Assembly (NCBI RefSeq): GCF_000621745.1
Contig: NZ_JHXK01000013.1
Span: 155,210 to 219,209, forward strand
Origin: Clostridium beijerinckii HUN142
GTDB taxonomy: Bacteria; Bacillota; Clostridia; Clostridiales; Clostridiaceae
DNA: 64,000 nt
Direction: 5' to 3'
This document shows, one piece after another, positions 27,575-36,331 of the stretch. The position numbers and the translations under genes are program-made. The notes under the pieces are model-generated. The model ran no database searches. It was given only the letters and a program-made list of their open reading frames with translations, and was not told where the DNA came from. Each line of letters opens with the position of its first letter. The stretch's first letter is position 1.

Positions 27575-29788
27575 TTGAAGAAATTAAAATTAACTAAAGA
27601 GAATATAAGTATATCTTTAATTTTAATATTATCTGCGATATTGAATTTTGCTAATATAAGAATTGAAGGATATGGTAATAGTTACTATGCTGCTGGAGTA
27701 AAGAGCATGACTATGAATATTAAAAATTTCTTTTTTGTATCCTTCGATCCAGGGAGTTTTGTTACAATTGATAAACCGCCAATGGGATTTTGGATACAGG
27801 CTTTATTTGCTAAGATACTTGGATTTAGCGGATGGAGTATATTATTACCGCAAGCATTAGCTGGAGTAATTTCAGTTTATCTTGTATATTTTCTAGTGAA
27901 AAGATCTTTTGGGAGTGTAGCGGGACTTATTTCAGGATTATGTCTTTCAGTAACTCCAGTTTTTGTAGCAGCAAGCAGAAACAACACCATAGATAACTTG
28001 CTTGTCTTAACACTGCTCTTTGCTTGTTTGGCTCTTACAATAGCTGCTGAAAGTGGAAAGGCTAAATATCTTTATCTAAGTTTAATACTTGTTGGAATTG
28101 GTTTTAATATAAAAATGCTAGAAGCATATATGATTGGACCAGCAATTTATATAACATACCTTCTTTCTTCATCTATAACATTAAAAAAGAGAATAACTCA
28201 TGTTGTTATAGGGACATTTATTCTTTTGTCAGTATCACTGTCTTGGGCATTAATTGTAGATCTAGTGCCAGCACAAAATAGACCTTATATTGGTAGCAGT
28301 ACAGATAATAGTGTTATGGAACTTATAGTTGGTCACAATGGATTAGAAAGACTTGGACTTGGCAGTAAATCAAATAAGGGACCTAATGCTAGTAATAATA
28401 AAAAAGATGATAGACAAATGCAATCATACAATAATATCGAGATAAGTAATGATCAGAATAAACAAGTGAGTAAAGGAAATTCTAATGGAATTGGAAGTGA
28501 GTTACAAAACAGAGATGGACAAGATAATGAAAGTGTGAAGGAAGCGCCTAATGGAGGAATGCTAGGTGGAGGCCCAGGGGGACAAGGAGGACTTCAAGGC
28601 TCTTTTGGAGGACAGACAAAAGCAGGAATAACAAGATTATTTTCTAAAAATAGTTTATCTGATCAAATAGTTTGGTTTTTACCACTTGCATTATTAGGTT
28701 TTGTAGCTGGTGCTATAAAAGAAAAACTAAGATTAAAGTTAGATAATAAAAGAAAAATATCGTTAGCATTATGGATCATATGGTTAGTGCCTGAATTCAT
28801 CTATTTTAGCTACACAACAGGTTTGTTCCATCCATATTATTTAACAATGATGGCACCGCCAGCAGCAGCATTAGCTGGAATTGGAATAGTAATAATGTGG
28901 AAGCTTTATAATGAAAAAAAATGGGCATCATGGTTATTACCAATAACGTTAATTATAGAAGGTTTTGTTAATATGATGATGTTATCTTATTTTTCAAATA
29001 ACCTATCAGATAGTGTAAGAAAAATAATTTTAATAGCCTTGTTACTATGTTTTTTAACTTCATTAATATTAGCAATATTAAATTTATTGAGCTTTATTAG
29101 AAGAAAAAATGATACTAATTTAAGTGATAATAAGGACATACACTTGAAAAAGATATTGCTAGGAATTTCTATGGTTAGTATTTTAACAGTACCATTTATT
29201 GGATCAAGTTCAGCAATTACTCATAGTGTAAATAGTACTATTCCCACTGCTGGATTGGAACTTCTTTCAAACAGTGAAAGAGGCGGAGCAAGTTTTGGCA
29301 AGGAAAGAAGTGACAATGGTAAAAATTCGAAGTTGCTTGATTTCTTAAAAAGTAATATAACAACTGAAAAATATTCACTTGTCGTACCATCATCACAAAG
29401 CGCTGATAGTATAATAATCCAAACTGGTGAACCAGTAATGGCTCTTGGTGGATTTTCAGGATCTGATAAAATTCTTTCTTTAGACGAATTTAAAGAGATG
29501 GTTAAGAATGGAGAAGTAAGATATGTACTCACTGGGGGCATGGGCAGAGGCGGAAGTAGTGAAATTTTAAATTGGGTTGCTGAAAATGGAACGTTAGTTC
29601 CGGAAAGTCAATATAAGGATGTTGTATCAAATGATGAACAAAATGTTAAAGACAGTAACGACATAAAAAATAAATCCAAAAATGAAAATCAAAATACCAA
29701 TTCAGTAAGGCAGGATATGGGAGGACCAGGAGGAAATAATTCGGAACAATTATATGATTTAAAGGATGAATCAAATATTTTAAAATAA
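27575..29788 (+). CDS. PMT/ArnT-like glycosyltransferase (YkcB-like)
   Basis: This 737-aa GT39/GT83-type membrane protein has about 10-12 spans. It should move a sugar from polyprenyl phosphate to an extracytoplasmic acceptor. The family acid motif is FVTIDKPPMGFWIQ near residue 65. A polar, Gly/Gln-rich insert without spans (about residues 265-350) and a large extracytoplasmic C-terminal domain (from about 550) complete it. It starts at TTG 27575 after GAGGGGG. It follows the GT2 gene by 13 bases, so the two form a donor-maker and user pair. Confidence 0.88.
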   Translation: MKKLKLTKENISISLILILSAILNFANIRIEGYGNSYYAAGVKSMTMNIKNFFFVSFDPGSFVTIDKPPMGFWIQALFAKILGFSGWSILLPQALAGVISVYLVYFLVKRSFGSVAGLISGLCLSVTPVFVAASRNNTIDNLLVLTLLFACLALTIAAESGKAKYLYLSLILVGIGFNIKMLEAYMIGPAIYITYLLSSSITLKKRITHVVIGTFILLSVSLSWALIVDLVPAQNRPYIGSSTDNSVMELIVGHNGLERLGLGSKSNKGPNASNNKKDDRQMQSYNNIEISNDQNKQVSKGNSNGIGSELQNRDGQDNESVKEAPNGGMLGGGPGGQGGLQGSFGGQTKAGITRLFSKNSLSDQIVWFLPLALLGFVAGAIKEKLRLKLDNKRKISLALWIIWLVPEFIYFSYTTGLFHPYYLTMMAPPAAALAGIGIVIMWKLYNEKKWASWLLPITLIIEGFVNMMMLSYFSNNLSDSVRKIILIALLLCFLTSLILAILNLLSFIRRKNDTNLSDNKDIHLKKILLGISMVSILTVPFIGSSSAITHSVNSTIPTAGLELLSNSERGGASFGKERSDNGKNSKLLDFLKSNITTEKYSLVVPSSQSADSIIIQTGEPVMALGGFSGSDKILSLDEFKEMVKNGEVRYVLTGGMGRGGSSEILNWVAENGTLVPESQYKDVVSNDEQNVKDSNDIKNKSKNENQNTNSVRQDMGGPGGNNSEQLYDLKDESNILK

Positions 29789-29798
29789 GTTTTTTCAA

Positions 29799-29938
29799 AT
29801 AAAAAGGGCATGCATTCGTGCAAGTTATTAAAATTTAGCTACACAAAGACTAAAGAGTTTAGCTCTTAAGGCGATTTTAAAGCTGATTTTTATAGTTTAA
29901 TATTTGCAGAAGCAAGCCCTTTTTTATTACATTTAAAA
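29799..29938 (+). ncRNA. Candidate structured RNA closed by a long outer stem
   Basis: AATAAAAAGGGC near 29800 pairs with GCCCTTTTTTATT near 29923-29936, enclosing about 110 bases. Inside are TGCA-TTCG-TGCA and CTAAA-GAG-TTTAG hairpins. The closing stem ends in a T-run and could act as a terminator for the PMT gene. The interior is longer and more ordered than a simple terminator. I do not recognise an RNA family. Confidence 0.4.
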
Positions 29939-30026
29939 TTTTAGTAAGTCAAGGGCTTGATTAGGATTAAAATGTAGAAATTAAATTGCAGCATATATTT
30001 AGATATCGTGAAAGGAAACAATAGTA

Positions 30027-31781
30027 ATGAGCGAAGTAAACTTTAAAAAATATATATTTAGAATAGGGTTGGCTTTTATATTATTAGTATCAATGTTTTC
30101 TAGCATTTATGCGATAAAAAATTATAAAAGCGATAATATTATGGAACAAAGTGGTGGATTTAAAAGGACTTTAAATATTAAAAATAGTGAGAATTTACCA
30201 GATAATATACCTTCCTTAAATAATAGTGAACCTGATTTACAGAATAATAATATTAAAAGTGATAATAATCAATATGATTCGAAAGGAATAGTTTCACCAA
30301 ATGCAGATTCATTTGAGATAGGCATGAATGACAAACCACAGAAAGATGATAATATAGGATCAAATGAAAGTCGGGATAATCAATTTGACTCTAATAGAAA
30401 TAAACAGAGAGAAAAAAATAAAAATGCTAAACAAGGAGAGTTCAATGGCAATATTCAAAGAGGGGGAGTTGATGATAGATATCTTTTAAGTATCACAATA
30501 TACTCAGTATTATTTCTAATTGTGTCATGTAGTGTTTACTGTTTAGTTAAACGAAAAAATATAGAATTTAATTATAAAGATGAAAAATTATTAATAATTA
30601 CATTAGTATTTACAGGAATCTTTTTAAGAATCTCGGCTTCCACACTTATAAATGGACATAATGATATTAATTTATTTAAAAATTGGGCAGAAACTGCGGC
30701 AAACGGTTTTACACAATTTTATGCTAATGCTAGACAAGCCGATTATCCACCTGTATATATATACATATTAGGGTGCATAGGAAAAATTGCAAATATACAA
30801 GTATTTAATTTGTATTATATATTATTACTTAAAATTCCATCTATAATAGCAGATGTTGTGACAGCCTATTTTATATATAGGATTGGGAAAAGGTTTCTAA
30901 ATGCAGTAACTAGTATTTTTTTGGCCACATTTTACATCTTTAATCCAGCAATTTTTATAGATTCCACATTTTGGGGACAAGTTGATTCTTTATTTACATT
31001 ACTCATTGTTATTTCGATATATCTGTTATATGAAAAAAAATATGTATTTTCATCAGTAATGTTTGCATTATCTGTATTTATGAAACCACAGGGAATTATA
31101 TTTCTTCCAGTACTTTTCTTTGAATTAGTTAGACAAAGAAAAATTAGAAATTTTATATATGCTGCAGTTTCAGCGGTAGCAACTGTAATTGTAATTATAA
31201 TTCCTTTTTCGGTAAACGAACAAAGTCCAACTTGGATTTTTAATCTCTATTTAAAGACAATATCAGAATATCCATATGCTTCTGTAAATGCGTTCAATTT
31301 TTTTGGTTTAGTAGGGGCAAATTATAAAAATGATAATACTACATTTTTTATATTTAACTATCATACAATTGGAATTATGTTTATAATTCTAACAACTTTA
31401 ATTGGCTGGATTATATATATAAAAGGGAATGATAGAAAGTATATTTCAGCAATATCCTTACTTCAAATTGCAGGAGTATTTACGTTTTCGGTTGGAATGC
31501 ACGAAAGATACTTATTTCCAGCGGTAGCATTATCAATTTTAGCATTTATATATTCAAAAGACAGGAGATTTTTTATAATGGCTATTGGGTTTAGTATTAC
31601 TAGCTATATCAACATCTCCACGGTTTTCTTCAAAACAAACACATCAGTTTTTGCGGTTTTATTGAAAGTAACTTCATTATTTAATGTAATATTAGTTTTA
31701 TATTTAGTAAAAGTTATTATAGATAACACTGTTAAAAAATTTTCTTTGAAAATTGATAATAAGGAGAGTGAATTGTTATGA
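30027..31781 (+). CDS. GT87-like polytopic glycosyltransferase
   Basis: This 584-aa membrane protein has an N-terminal span (about residues 10-30), then a polar Asn/Asp-rich stretch to about 145, and about ten further spans. The NGHNDINLFKNWAE and ADYPPVYIYILG motifs and FWGQVDSLF are those of GT87/DUF2029-type mannosyltransferases that use polyprenyl-linked sugars. Its stop overlaps the galU start by 4 bases. The hydrophilic insert resembles the low-complexity insert of the preceding PMT-type protein. The acceptor is unknown. Confidence 0.8.
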   Translation: MSEVNFKKYIFRIGLAFILLVSMFSSIYAIKNYKSDNIMEQSGGFKRTLNIKNSENLPDNIPSLNNSEPDLQNNNIKSDNNQYDSKGIVSPNADSFEIGMNDKPQKDDNIGSNESRDNQFDSNRNKQREKNKNAKQGEFNGNIQRGGVDDRYLLSITIYSVLFLIVSCSVYCLVKRKNIEFNYKDEKLLIITLVFTGIFLRISASTLINGHNDINLFKNWAETAANGFTQFYANARQADYPPVYIYILGCIGKIANIQVFNLYYILLLKIPSIIADVVTAYFIYRIGKRFLNAVTSIFLATFYIFNPAIFIDSTFWGQVDSLFTLLIVISIYLLYEKKYVFSSVMFALSVFMKPQGIIFLPVLFFELVRQRKIRNFIYAAVSAVATVIVIIIPFSVNEQSPTWIFNLYLKTISEYPYASVNAFNFFGLVGANYKNDNTTFFIFNYHTIGIMFIILTTLIGWIIYIKGNDRKYISAISLLQIAGVFTFSVGMHERYLFPAVALSILAFIYSKDRRFFIMAIGFSITSYINISTVFFKTNTSVFAVLLKVTSLFNVILVLYLVKVIIDNTVKKFSLKIDNKESELL

Positions 31782-32668
31782 ACGTAAGAAAAGCTGTAAT
31801 ACCTGCAGCTGGCCTTGGAACTAGGTTTTTGCCAGCAACTAAAGCCCAGCCAAAAGAAATGTTACCTATAGTAGATAAACCTACTATCCAATATATAGTA
31901 GAAGAAGCAGTTGAATCTGGCATTGAGGAAATACTTATAATAACAGGGAGAAATAAACGGGCCATAGAAGATCATTTTGATAAATCTGTAGAGCTTGAAG
32001 ATGAGCTTGAGAATAGTAAAAAAGACGAGTTGCTTAAGATGGTACAAAGTATATCTAATATGGTAGATATTTACTATACACGTCAAAAAGAACCCAAAGG
32101 ACTTGGAGATGCAATAAGTCATGCTAAAAATTTTGTTGGAAATGAACCTTTTGCAGTAATGCTTGGTGATGATATAGTTGATAATGAAGTTCCATGCTTA
32201 AAACAATTGATAAATTGCTACGATAAATATAAGACTTCAGTATTAGGCGTTCAAGAAATCTCTGAATGTAATATACCGAAATATGGAATAATAAAAGGGA
32301 TAGAGATTGATGATGGACTTTATAAGGTTAGTGATATGGTAGAAAAGCCTAAAATTGAAGAGGCACCATCTAACATAGCTATTTTAGGTAGATATATAAT
32401 AACGCCAGATATATTTGATATACTTGAAAGTACCAAACCAGGAAAATCAGGAGAAATTCAATTGACAGATGCGTTAAAAGAATTAACAAGGCAAGAAGCA
32501 GTATATGCTTATTGCTTTGAAGGAAAAAGGTATGATGTTGGTGATAAGTTAGGATACCTTCAAGCTAATATAGAATTTACTTTAAAACGCGATGATTTAA
32601 GGGATGATTTTATAACTTACTTGTCAGATTTAAGAGATAGAAGTGTTAATCTAGATTTGATTCATTAA
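31778..32668 (+). CDS. galU: UTP-glucose-1-phosphate uridylyltransferase
   Basis: GalU makes UDP-glucose from UTP and glucose-1-phosphate. The 296-aa protein has the nucleotide-binding PAAGLGTRFLPATKAQPKEM, catalytic VDKPTIQYIVEE, the metal site MLGDDIVD and VEKPKIEEAPSN. It is translationally coupled to the GT87-like gene (ATGA overlap), so UDP-glucose probably feeds the glycosylation pathway encoded here. Some nearby glycosyltransferases may use UDP-glucose directly. Confidence 0.96.
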   Translation: MNVRKAVIPAAGLGTRFLPATKAQPKEMLPIVDKPTIQYIVEEAVESGIEEILIITGRNKRAIEDHFDKSVELEDELENSKKDELLKMVQSISNMVDIYYTRQKEPKGLGDAISHAKNFVGNEPFAVMLGDDIVDNEVPCLKQLINCYDKYKTSVLGVQEISECNIPKYGIIKGIEIDDGLYKVSDMVEKPKIEEAPSNIAILGRYIITPDIFDILESTKPGKSGEIQLTDALKELTRQEAVYAYCFEGKRYDVGDKLGYLQANIEFTLKRDDLRDDFITYLSDLRDRSVNLDLIH

Positions 32669-32849
32669 AACGTAATACATTGTCTAGATGATGCAAACTT
32701 TATATAATTTTCCCCGTTTGTATAAAAATATTTTATAAATAAATTAATATATCAATAGTTAGGAAAAACAAATTTATAGTATGAGTATAGTTAATTAATG
32801 TTGGGTATATTAGTAACGTAAGATAAAAAGTAATCAAAGGAGGAGAAAT

Positions 32850-33302
32850 ATGAGTAGTTCAACTATGACTATTGCGACTAAAAAAAAGTTAGAACATAAG
32901 GATCAGAATGCTATAATAACGAATTCAACATCTGAAACTATTATTGTATATGGACCAAGAAGAGAAACAGATGGAGGAAACTATGATAATTCGTGGTATG
33001 TTCTCCACTCAGGAGAAACTATTCCTAGTGATTGGCAATGTGATGGAATTTTTATTCCTAAGGATAGAAAATTTATGCAAATGAGCGATGAAACTATACA
33101 AGGTCCAGTAGCTGTAAAGTTTGGAAGCTTGATGCCAGTTACAGTAATACAGGATGGAGAAGTATATATAGAAAAAGGTAGTCACAATGAAGGCGTGTTC
33201 CATAAATCTGAAATAGATTGGGATGTACCAGACTTTGATGCGGAGTATTGCCAAAATATAAGCATGGCAGCATATCAAATCCAACCCAATAAGAGGTTTT
33301 AA
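32850..33302 (+). CDS. Conserved-looking hypothetical protein, 150 aa
   Basis: Not recognised. It is a soluble, acidic protein with no signal peptide and no membrane span. It is rich in beta-strand-like segments with Gly/Asp/Trp turns (VYGPRRETDGGNYDNSWYV; GETIPSDWQCDG) and has three Trp and two Cys. The sequence is well balanced and has a strong AAAGGAGG ribosome binding site and its own terminator, so it is surely expressed. A lectin-like or small beta-sandwich fold is a guess from composition only. Confidence 0.7.
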   Translation: MSSSTMTIATKKKLEHKDQNAIITNSTSETIIVYGPRRETDGGNYDNSWYVLHSGETIPSDWQCDGIFIPKDRKFMQMSDETIQGPVAVKFGSLMPVTVIQDGEVYIEKGSHNEGVFHKSEIDWDVPDFDAEYCQNISMAAYQIQPNKRF

Positions 33303-33318
33303 ATCTTTCTTAAAAATA

Positions 33319-33360
33319 AAAATCCATGGATTACTTCTTAGTAATACGTGGATTTTTTAA
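33319..33360 (+). terminator. Terminator after the 150-aa gene
   Basis: AAAATCCATGGATTACT (33319-33335) pairs with AGTAATACGTGGATTTT, with two mismatches, then T-rich sequence. Confidence 0.9.
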
Positions 33361-33462
33361 ATAAAAAATTAGATAACATAAAATTAAAATTGAAAGTCTT
33401 GCAAATAAACAAATATTTGTGGATTATCACTATAAATATATAAGGGCAAAGGAGTGAAAAAA

Positions 33463-34686
33463 ATGTCAAAAGCTTTATTTGTAAATATGTTAGGTCACGG
33501 ACATGTTAATCCAACTATAGGAATAGTTAGGGAGCTCATAAATAGGGGAGAAGATGTTACATATATAGCAGGAGAAGAGTTTAGAGATAAAATAGAAAAA
33601 ACAGGTGCTAAGTTTATTGGGCATAAAAATTTATTTGATTTATCTAGTTTAATTACCAGTAGTTTAAATTTAGAAACTAATGAAAAACTATTGAATGCCC
33701 TTAATACTTTTAAAGAAATAATCGAAGAGATCTTCAAATTAGATGAAAAATTTGATTATATTATTTACGATTCTTCGTTTGTATTAGGTGGAGAAGTGGG
33801 AAGAGTATTAAATATACCAACAATTTCTTCTAGTAGCATTTTTGCAATAAATGAAAAAATAATAAAAAGTTTGTTAGATCTACCAATCTCACAAGAATTT
33901 AAGTTAAAGATGGAAGGAGCTAAGCCAAAGATTAAAGAAATTCTAAGCAGTCATAATTATGTGGAATTTGTCAATGAATTACAAGAGAAGTATAATATAA
34001 AGTTTCCTAGCATGGTAGATAGATCTGGAAAGAAAGGCATGCTTAATATTGTATATACATCTAAGTACTTTCAACCATATAGCGAAAGTTTTGATGAAAG
34101 TTATAAATTTATTGGGTCATCAGTAATAGATAGAAAAGAAAGTATCGACTTTGATTTATCAAATGATGAGGATAAGAAGGTAATTTATATATCTCTAGGA
34201 ACTATATTCAATAATTCTACTGAATTCTATGAGTGTTGCTTTAAAGCTTTTTGCAATATGAATGTAAAAGTTATTATGTCTGTAGGCAGGAAAATTGATA
34301 TAAGTATGTTTAAAAATATTCCATCCAACTTTATAGTTCGTAACTATGTACCACAATTAGAAGTATTAAAATATGCAGATGTATTTATCACTCATGGTGG
34401 TATGAATAGTACAAATGAAGGCTTATACTTTAACATACCATTAATTTTAATACCTCAATCAGTTGATCAACCTTTTGTAGCTAATAGGGTGGCTGAGCTT
34501 GGCGCAGGAATTGTCATAGAAAAAAATAGAATTACGCCGGAAGCGCTAAATAAATGTGTAGCTGAGATACTATCAGATGATAATTTTAGGCTTAACAGTG
34601 AGAAGATAGGTGAATCTTTAAGGGAAGCAGGAGGATATAAAGTTGGAGTTGATGAAATAATAAAGCTAAAAGATTCTATGAAATAG
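33463..34686 (+). CDS. MGT-family (macrolide-type) UDP-glycosyltransferase
   Basis: This 407-aa GT1/GT-B enzyme of the macrolide glycosyltransferase group (YjiC/OleD-like) transfers a sugar from UDP to small hydrophobic acceptors. The N-terminal ALFVNMLGHGHVNPTIG holds the catalytic His. The C-terminal donor motif reads YVPQLEVLKYADVFITHGG, NSTNEGLYFNIPLILIP and QSVDQPFVANR. ATG 33463 is chosen because AAAGGAG lies 8 bases upstream. galU nearby could supply UDP-glucose. The natural acceptor is unknown; detoxification is one possibility. Confidence 0.9.
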   Translation: MSKALFVNMLGHGHVNPTIGIVRELINRGEDVTYIAGEEFRDKIEKTGAKFIGHKNLFDLSSLITSSLNLETNEKLLNALNTFKEIIEEIFKLDEKFDYIIYDSSFVLGGEVGRVLNIPTISSSSIFAINEKIIKSLLDLPISQEFKLKMEGAKPKIKEILSSHNYVEFVNELQEKYNIKFPSMVDRSGKKGMLNIVYTSKYFQPYSESFDESYKFIGSSVIDRKESIDFDLSNDEDKKVIYISLGTIFNNSTEFYECCFKAFCNMNVKVIMSVGRKIDISMFKNIPSNFIVRNYVPQLEVLKYADVFITHGGMNSTNEGLYFNIPLILIPQSVDQPFVANRVAELGAGIVIEKNRITPEALNKCVAEILSDDNFRLNSEKIGESLREAGGYKVGVDEIIKLKDSMK

Positions 34687-34752
34687 TATTTAACTATTGA
34701 TAAATTAAATTTAATTGGTTTGGATTTATTGTATATAAAAATAGGGTGTTAG

Positions 34753-34795
34753 AATATCGCAAATTCATTTGAATTATGCGATATTTATTTTATGC
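34753..34795 (+). terminator. Terminator after the MGT gene
   Basis: AATATCGCAAATTC (34753-34766) with GAATTATGCGATATT (34771-34785), then TTATTTTAT. Confidence 0.85.
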
Positions 34796-34991
34796 TTTAG
34801 CATTCGGAAAACCACTCAATAACATGGTGGTCTTGAGATTAATAAATTGTAATTTATATTGAAGAAGTTCGCATTAAATGAAATATAATATTATAATTTA
34901 TGTAGTAAATTTATTATAATATTTCGAAAATGAATAAAGCTTATATATGATTTAAGTATTAGGCTTATATTAATTGAATAGGAGATGTAAT

Positions 34992-35498
34992 ATGGAATTA
35001 AGAGATATATACAATAGTAAAGGCTATAAAACTGGATTAAAAAAAGAACGTTCTGAAAATCTAGAAGATGGAGAATATTATTTGGCAACTGAAGTATGGA
35101 TAATTAATAGTGACAGCCAAATATTAATTCAACAAAGATCAAGTACTAAAGATATACTTCCTAATATGTGGGGGCTAACTACAGGATGTATGGTTAGCGG
35201 AGAGGATACATCAGAGGGCGCTTTGAGAGAAGTTAAGGAGGAGATTGGATTATCTCTTGAAAAAGATGAATTAAATTTTATTCGTAGAATATTTCGTCAA
35301 AATTCTATTTGGGATATATATTTTGTATATAAGGATATTGAATTATCCAAGTTAATTCTTCAAAATGAAGAAGTTAGTAACGTAAAGCTTGTCTCTATTG
35401 AAGGGTTTAATAATATGCTTTTATCTGGAGAGTTATTTGAATATCCAGAAATTTATGATATTTTATCGCTAATTAAGAATAAAATTATTGAATGTTAG
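34992..35498 (+). CDS. Nudix hydrolase
   Basis: This 168-aa Nudix protein has a complete Nudix box (GCMVSGE...REVKEEIGL, about residues 66-88), including the catalytic REVKEE. The N-terminal LRDIYNSKGYKTG and the Leu-rich C terminus resemble the isopentenyl-diphosphate isomerase/YfcD-like subgroup, but the pyrophosphate substrate cannot be named. ATG 34992 follows ATAGGAGATG. It is separated from neighbours by terminators. Confidence 0.88.
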   Translation: MELRDIYNSKGYKTGLKKERSENLEDGEYYLATEVWIINSDSQILIQQRSSTKDILPNMWGLTTGCMVSGEDTSEGALREVKEEIGLSLEKDELNFIRRIFRQNSIWDIYFVYKDIELSKLILQNEEVSNVKLVSIEGFNNMLLSGELFEYPEIYDILSLIKNKIIEC

Positions 35499-35585
35499 GG
35501 ATAGTTGGTTATTTATATTAAATAAGACAAGATAATTTATAATACATATATCAATATTTGTTTATTTTGAGATAACAGAATGATC

Positions 35586-35603
35586 TGTGACATGTTTGTA
35601 ACA
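35586..35603 (+). promoter_or_regulatory. Direct-repeat operator upstream of the two-component genes
   Basis: TGTGACA (35586-35592), TGTT and TGTAACA (35597-35603) are the same two heptamers in the same 11-bp register as at 26474-26491, in swapped order. This is consistent with autoregulation by the OmpR-type regulator encoded 50 bases downstream. Confidence 0.55.
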
Positions 35604-35651
35604 AAAATCAGCTACAATAAGAATAATTAGATATTTTTGTGGAGGGATATA

Positions 35652-36329
35652 ATGAAGGGGAAAAGGATACTAGTTGTTGATGACGAACCATTGATAAGAA
35701 AACTTGTAACAGATTTTCTAAAAAAACAAGGGTATTTAACAATTGAGGCTGGTGATGGAAAGAAAGCTATGAATTTGTTTTCTAGTGACGAAAATATAGA
35801 TTTAATAATTCTTGATGTCATGTTGCCAGAATATGATGGTTTCACTGTATGTAGAGAGATAAGAAAGAAATCTAAAGTTCCGATTATTATGCTGACGGCA
35901 AGAGGAGAGGAATTTGATGAAGTTTTTGGTTTAGATATTGGAGCTGACGAATATATATCAAAACCATTTAGTCCTAATATACTAATAGCAAGGGTTAATG
36001 CTGTTCTGAGGAGAGCAAATTCAGAAGAGAGAGGTAAGGAGCTCAAAGATTTTAATGGATTGACAATAGACCATAGTGCCCATCAAGTTGTTATAGATGG
36101 TGAAGTTGTTGACTTAAGTCCTAAGGAATATGAACTATTGATTTATCTTTCTGAAAATTATGGGAAAGCATTAAGTAGAGAGCAAATATTAGATAAGGTA
36201 TGGGGATATGATTACTATGGGGACTTAAGGACAGTGGATACACATATAAATAGATTAAGAATAAAGTTAGATAGAAAAAGTGATTATATACAAACAGTAC
36301 GTGGTTACGGTTATAGGTTTGAGGAATAA
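35652..36329 (+). CDS. OmpR-family response regulator
   Basis: This 225-aa protein has a receiver domain (VVDDEPLIRKL, phosphoacceptor Asp55 in ILDVMLPEYDG, Lys in SKPF) and a winged-helix DNA-binding domain (LSPKEYELLIYL; VDTHINRLRIKL). ATG 35652 follows GGAGG at 35641-35645. Its histidine kinase gene starts 2 bases downstream. Both its own promoter and the glycosyltransferase operon carry TGTNACA repeats, so it may control envelope glycosylation. Confidence 0.95.
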   Translation: MKGKRILVVDDEPLIRKLVTDFLKKQGYLTIEAGDGKKAMNLFSSDENIDLIILDVMLPEYDGFTVCREIRKKSKVPIIMLTARGEEFDEVFGLDIGADEYISKPFSPNILIARVNAVLRRANSEERGKELKDFNGLTIDHSAHQVVIDGEVVDLSPKEYELLIYLSENYGKALSREQILDKVWGYDYYGDLRTVDTHINRLRIKLDRKSDYIQTVRGYGYRFEE

Positions 36330-36331
36330 GT

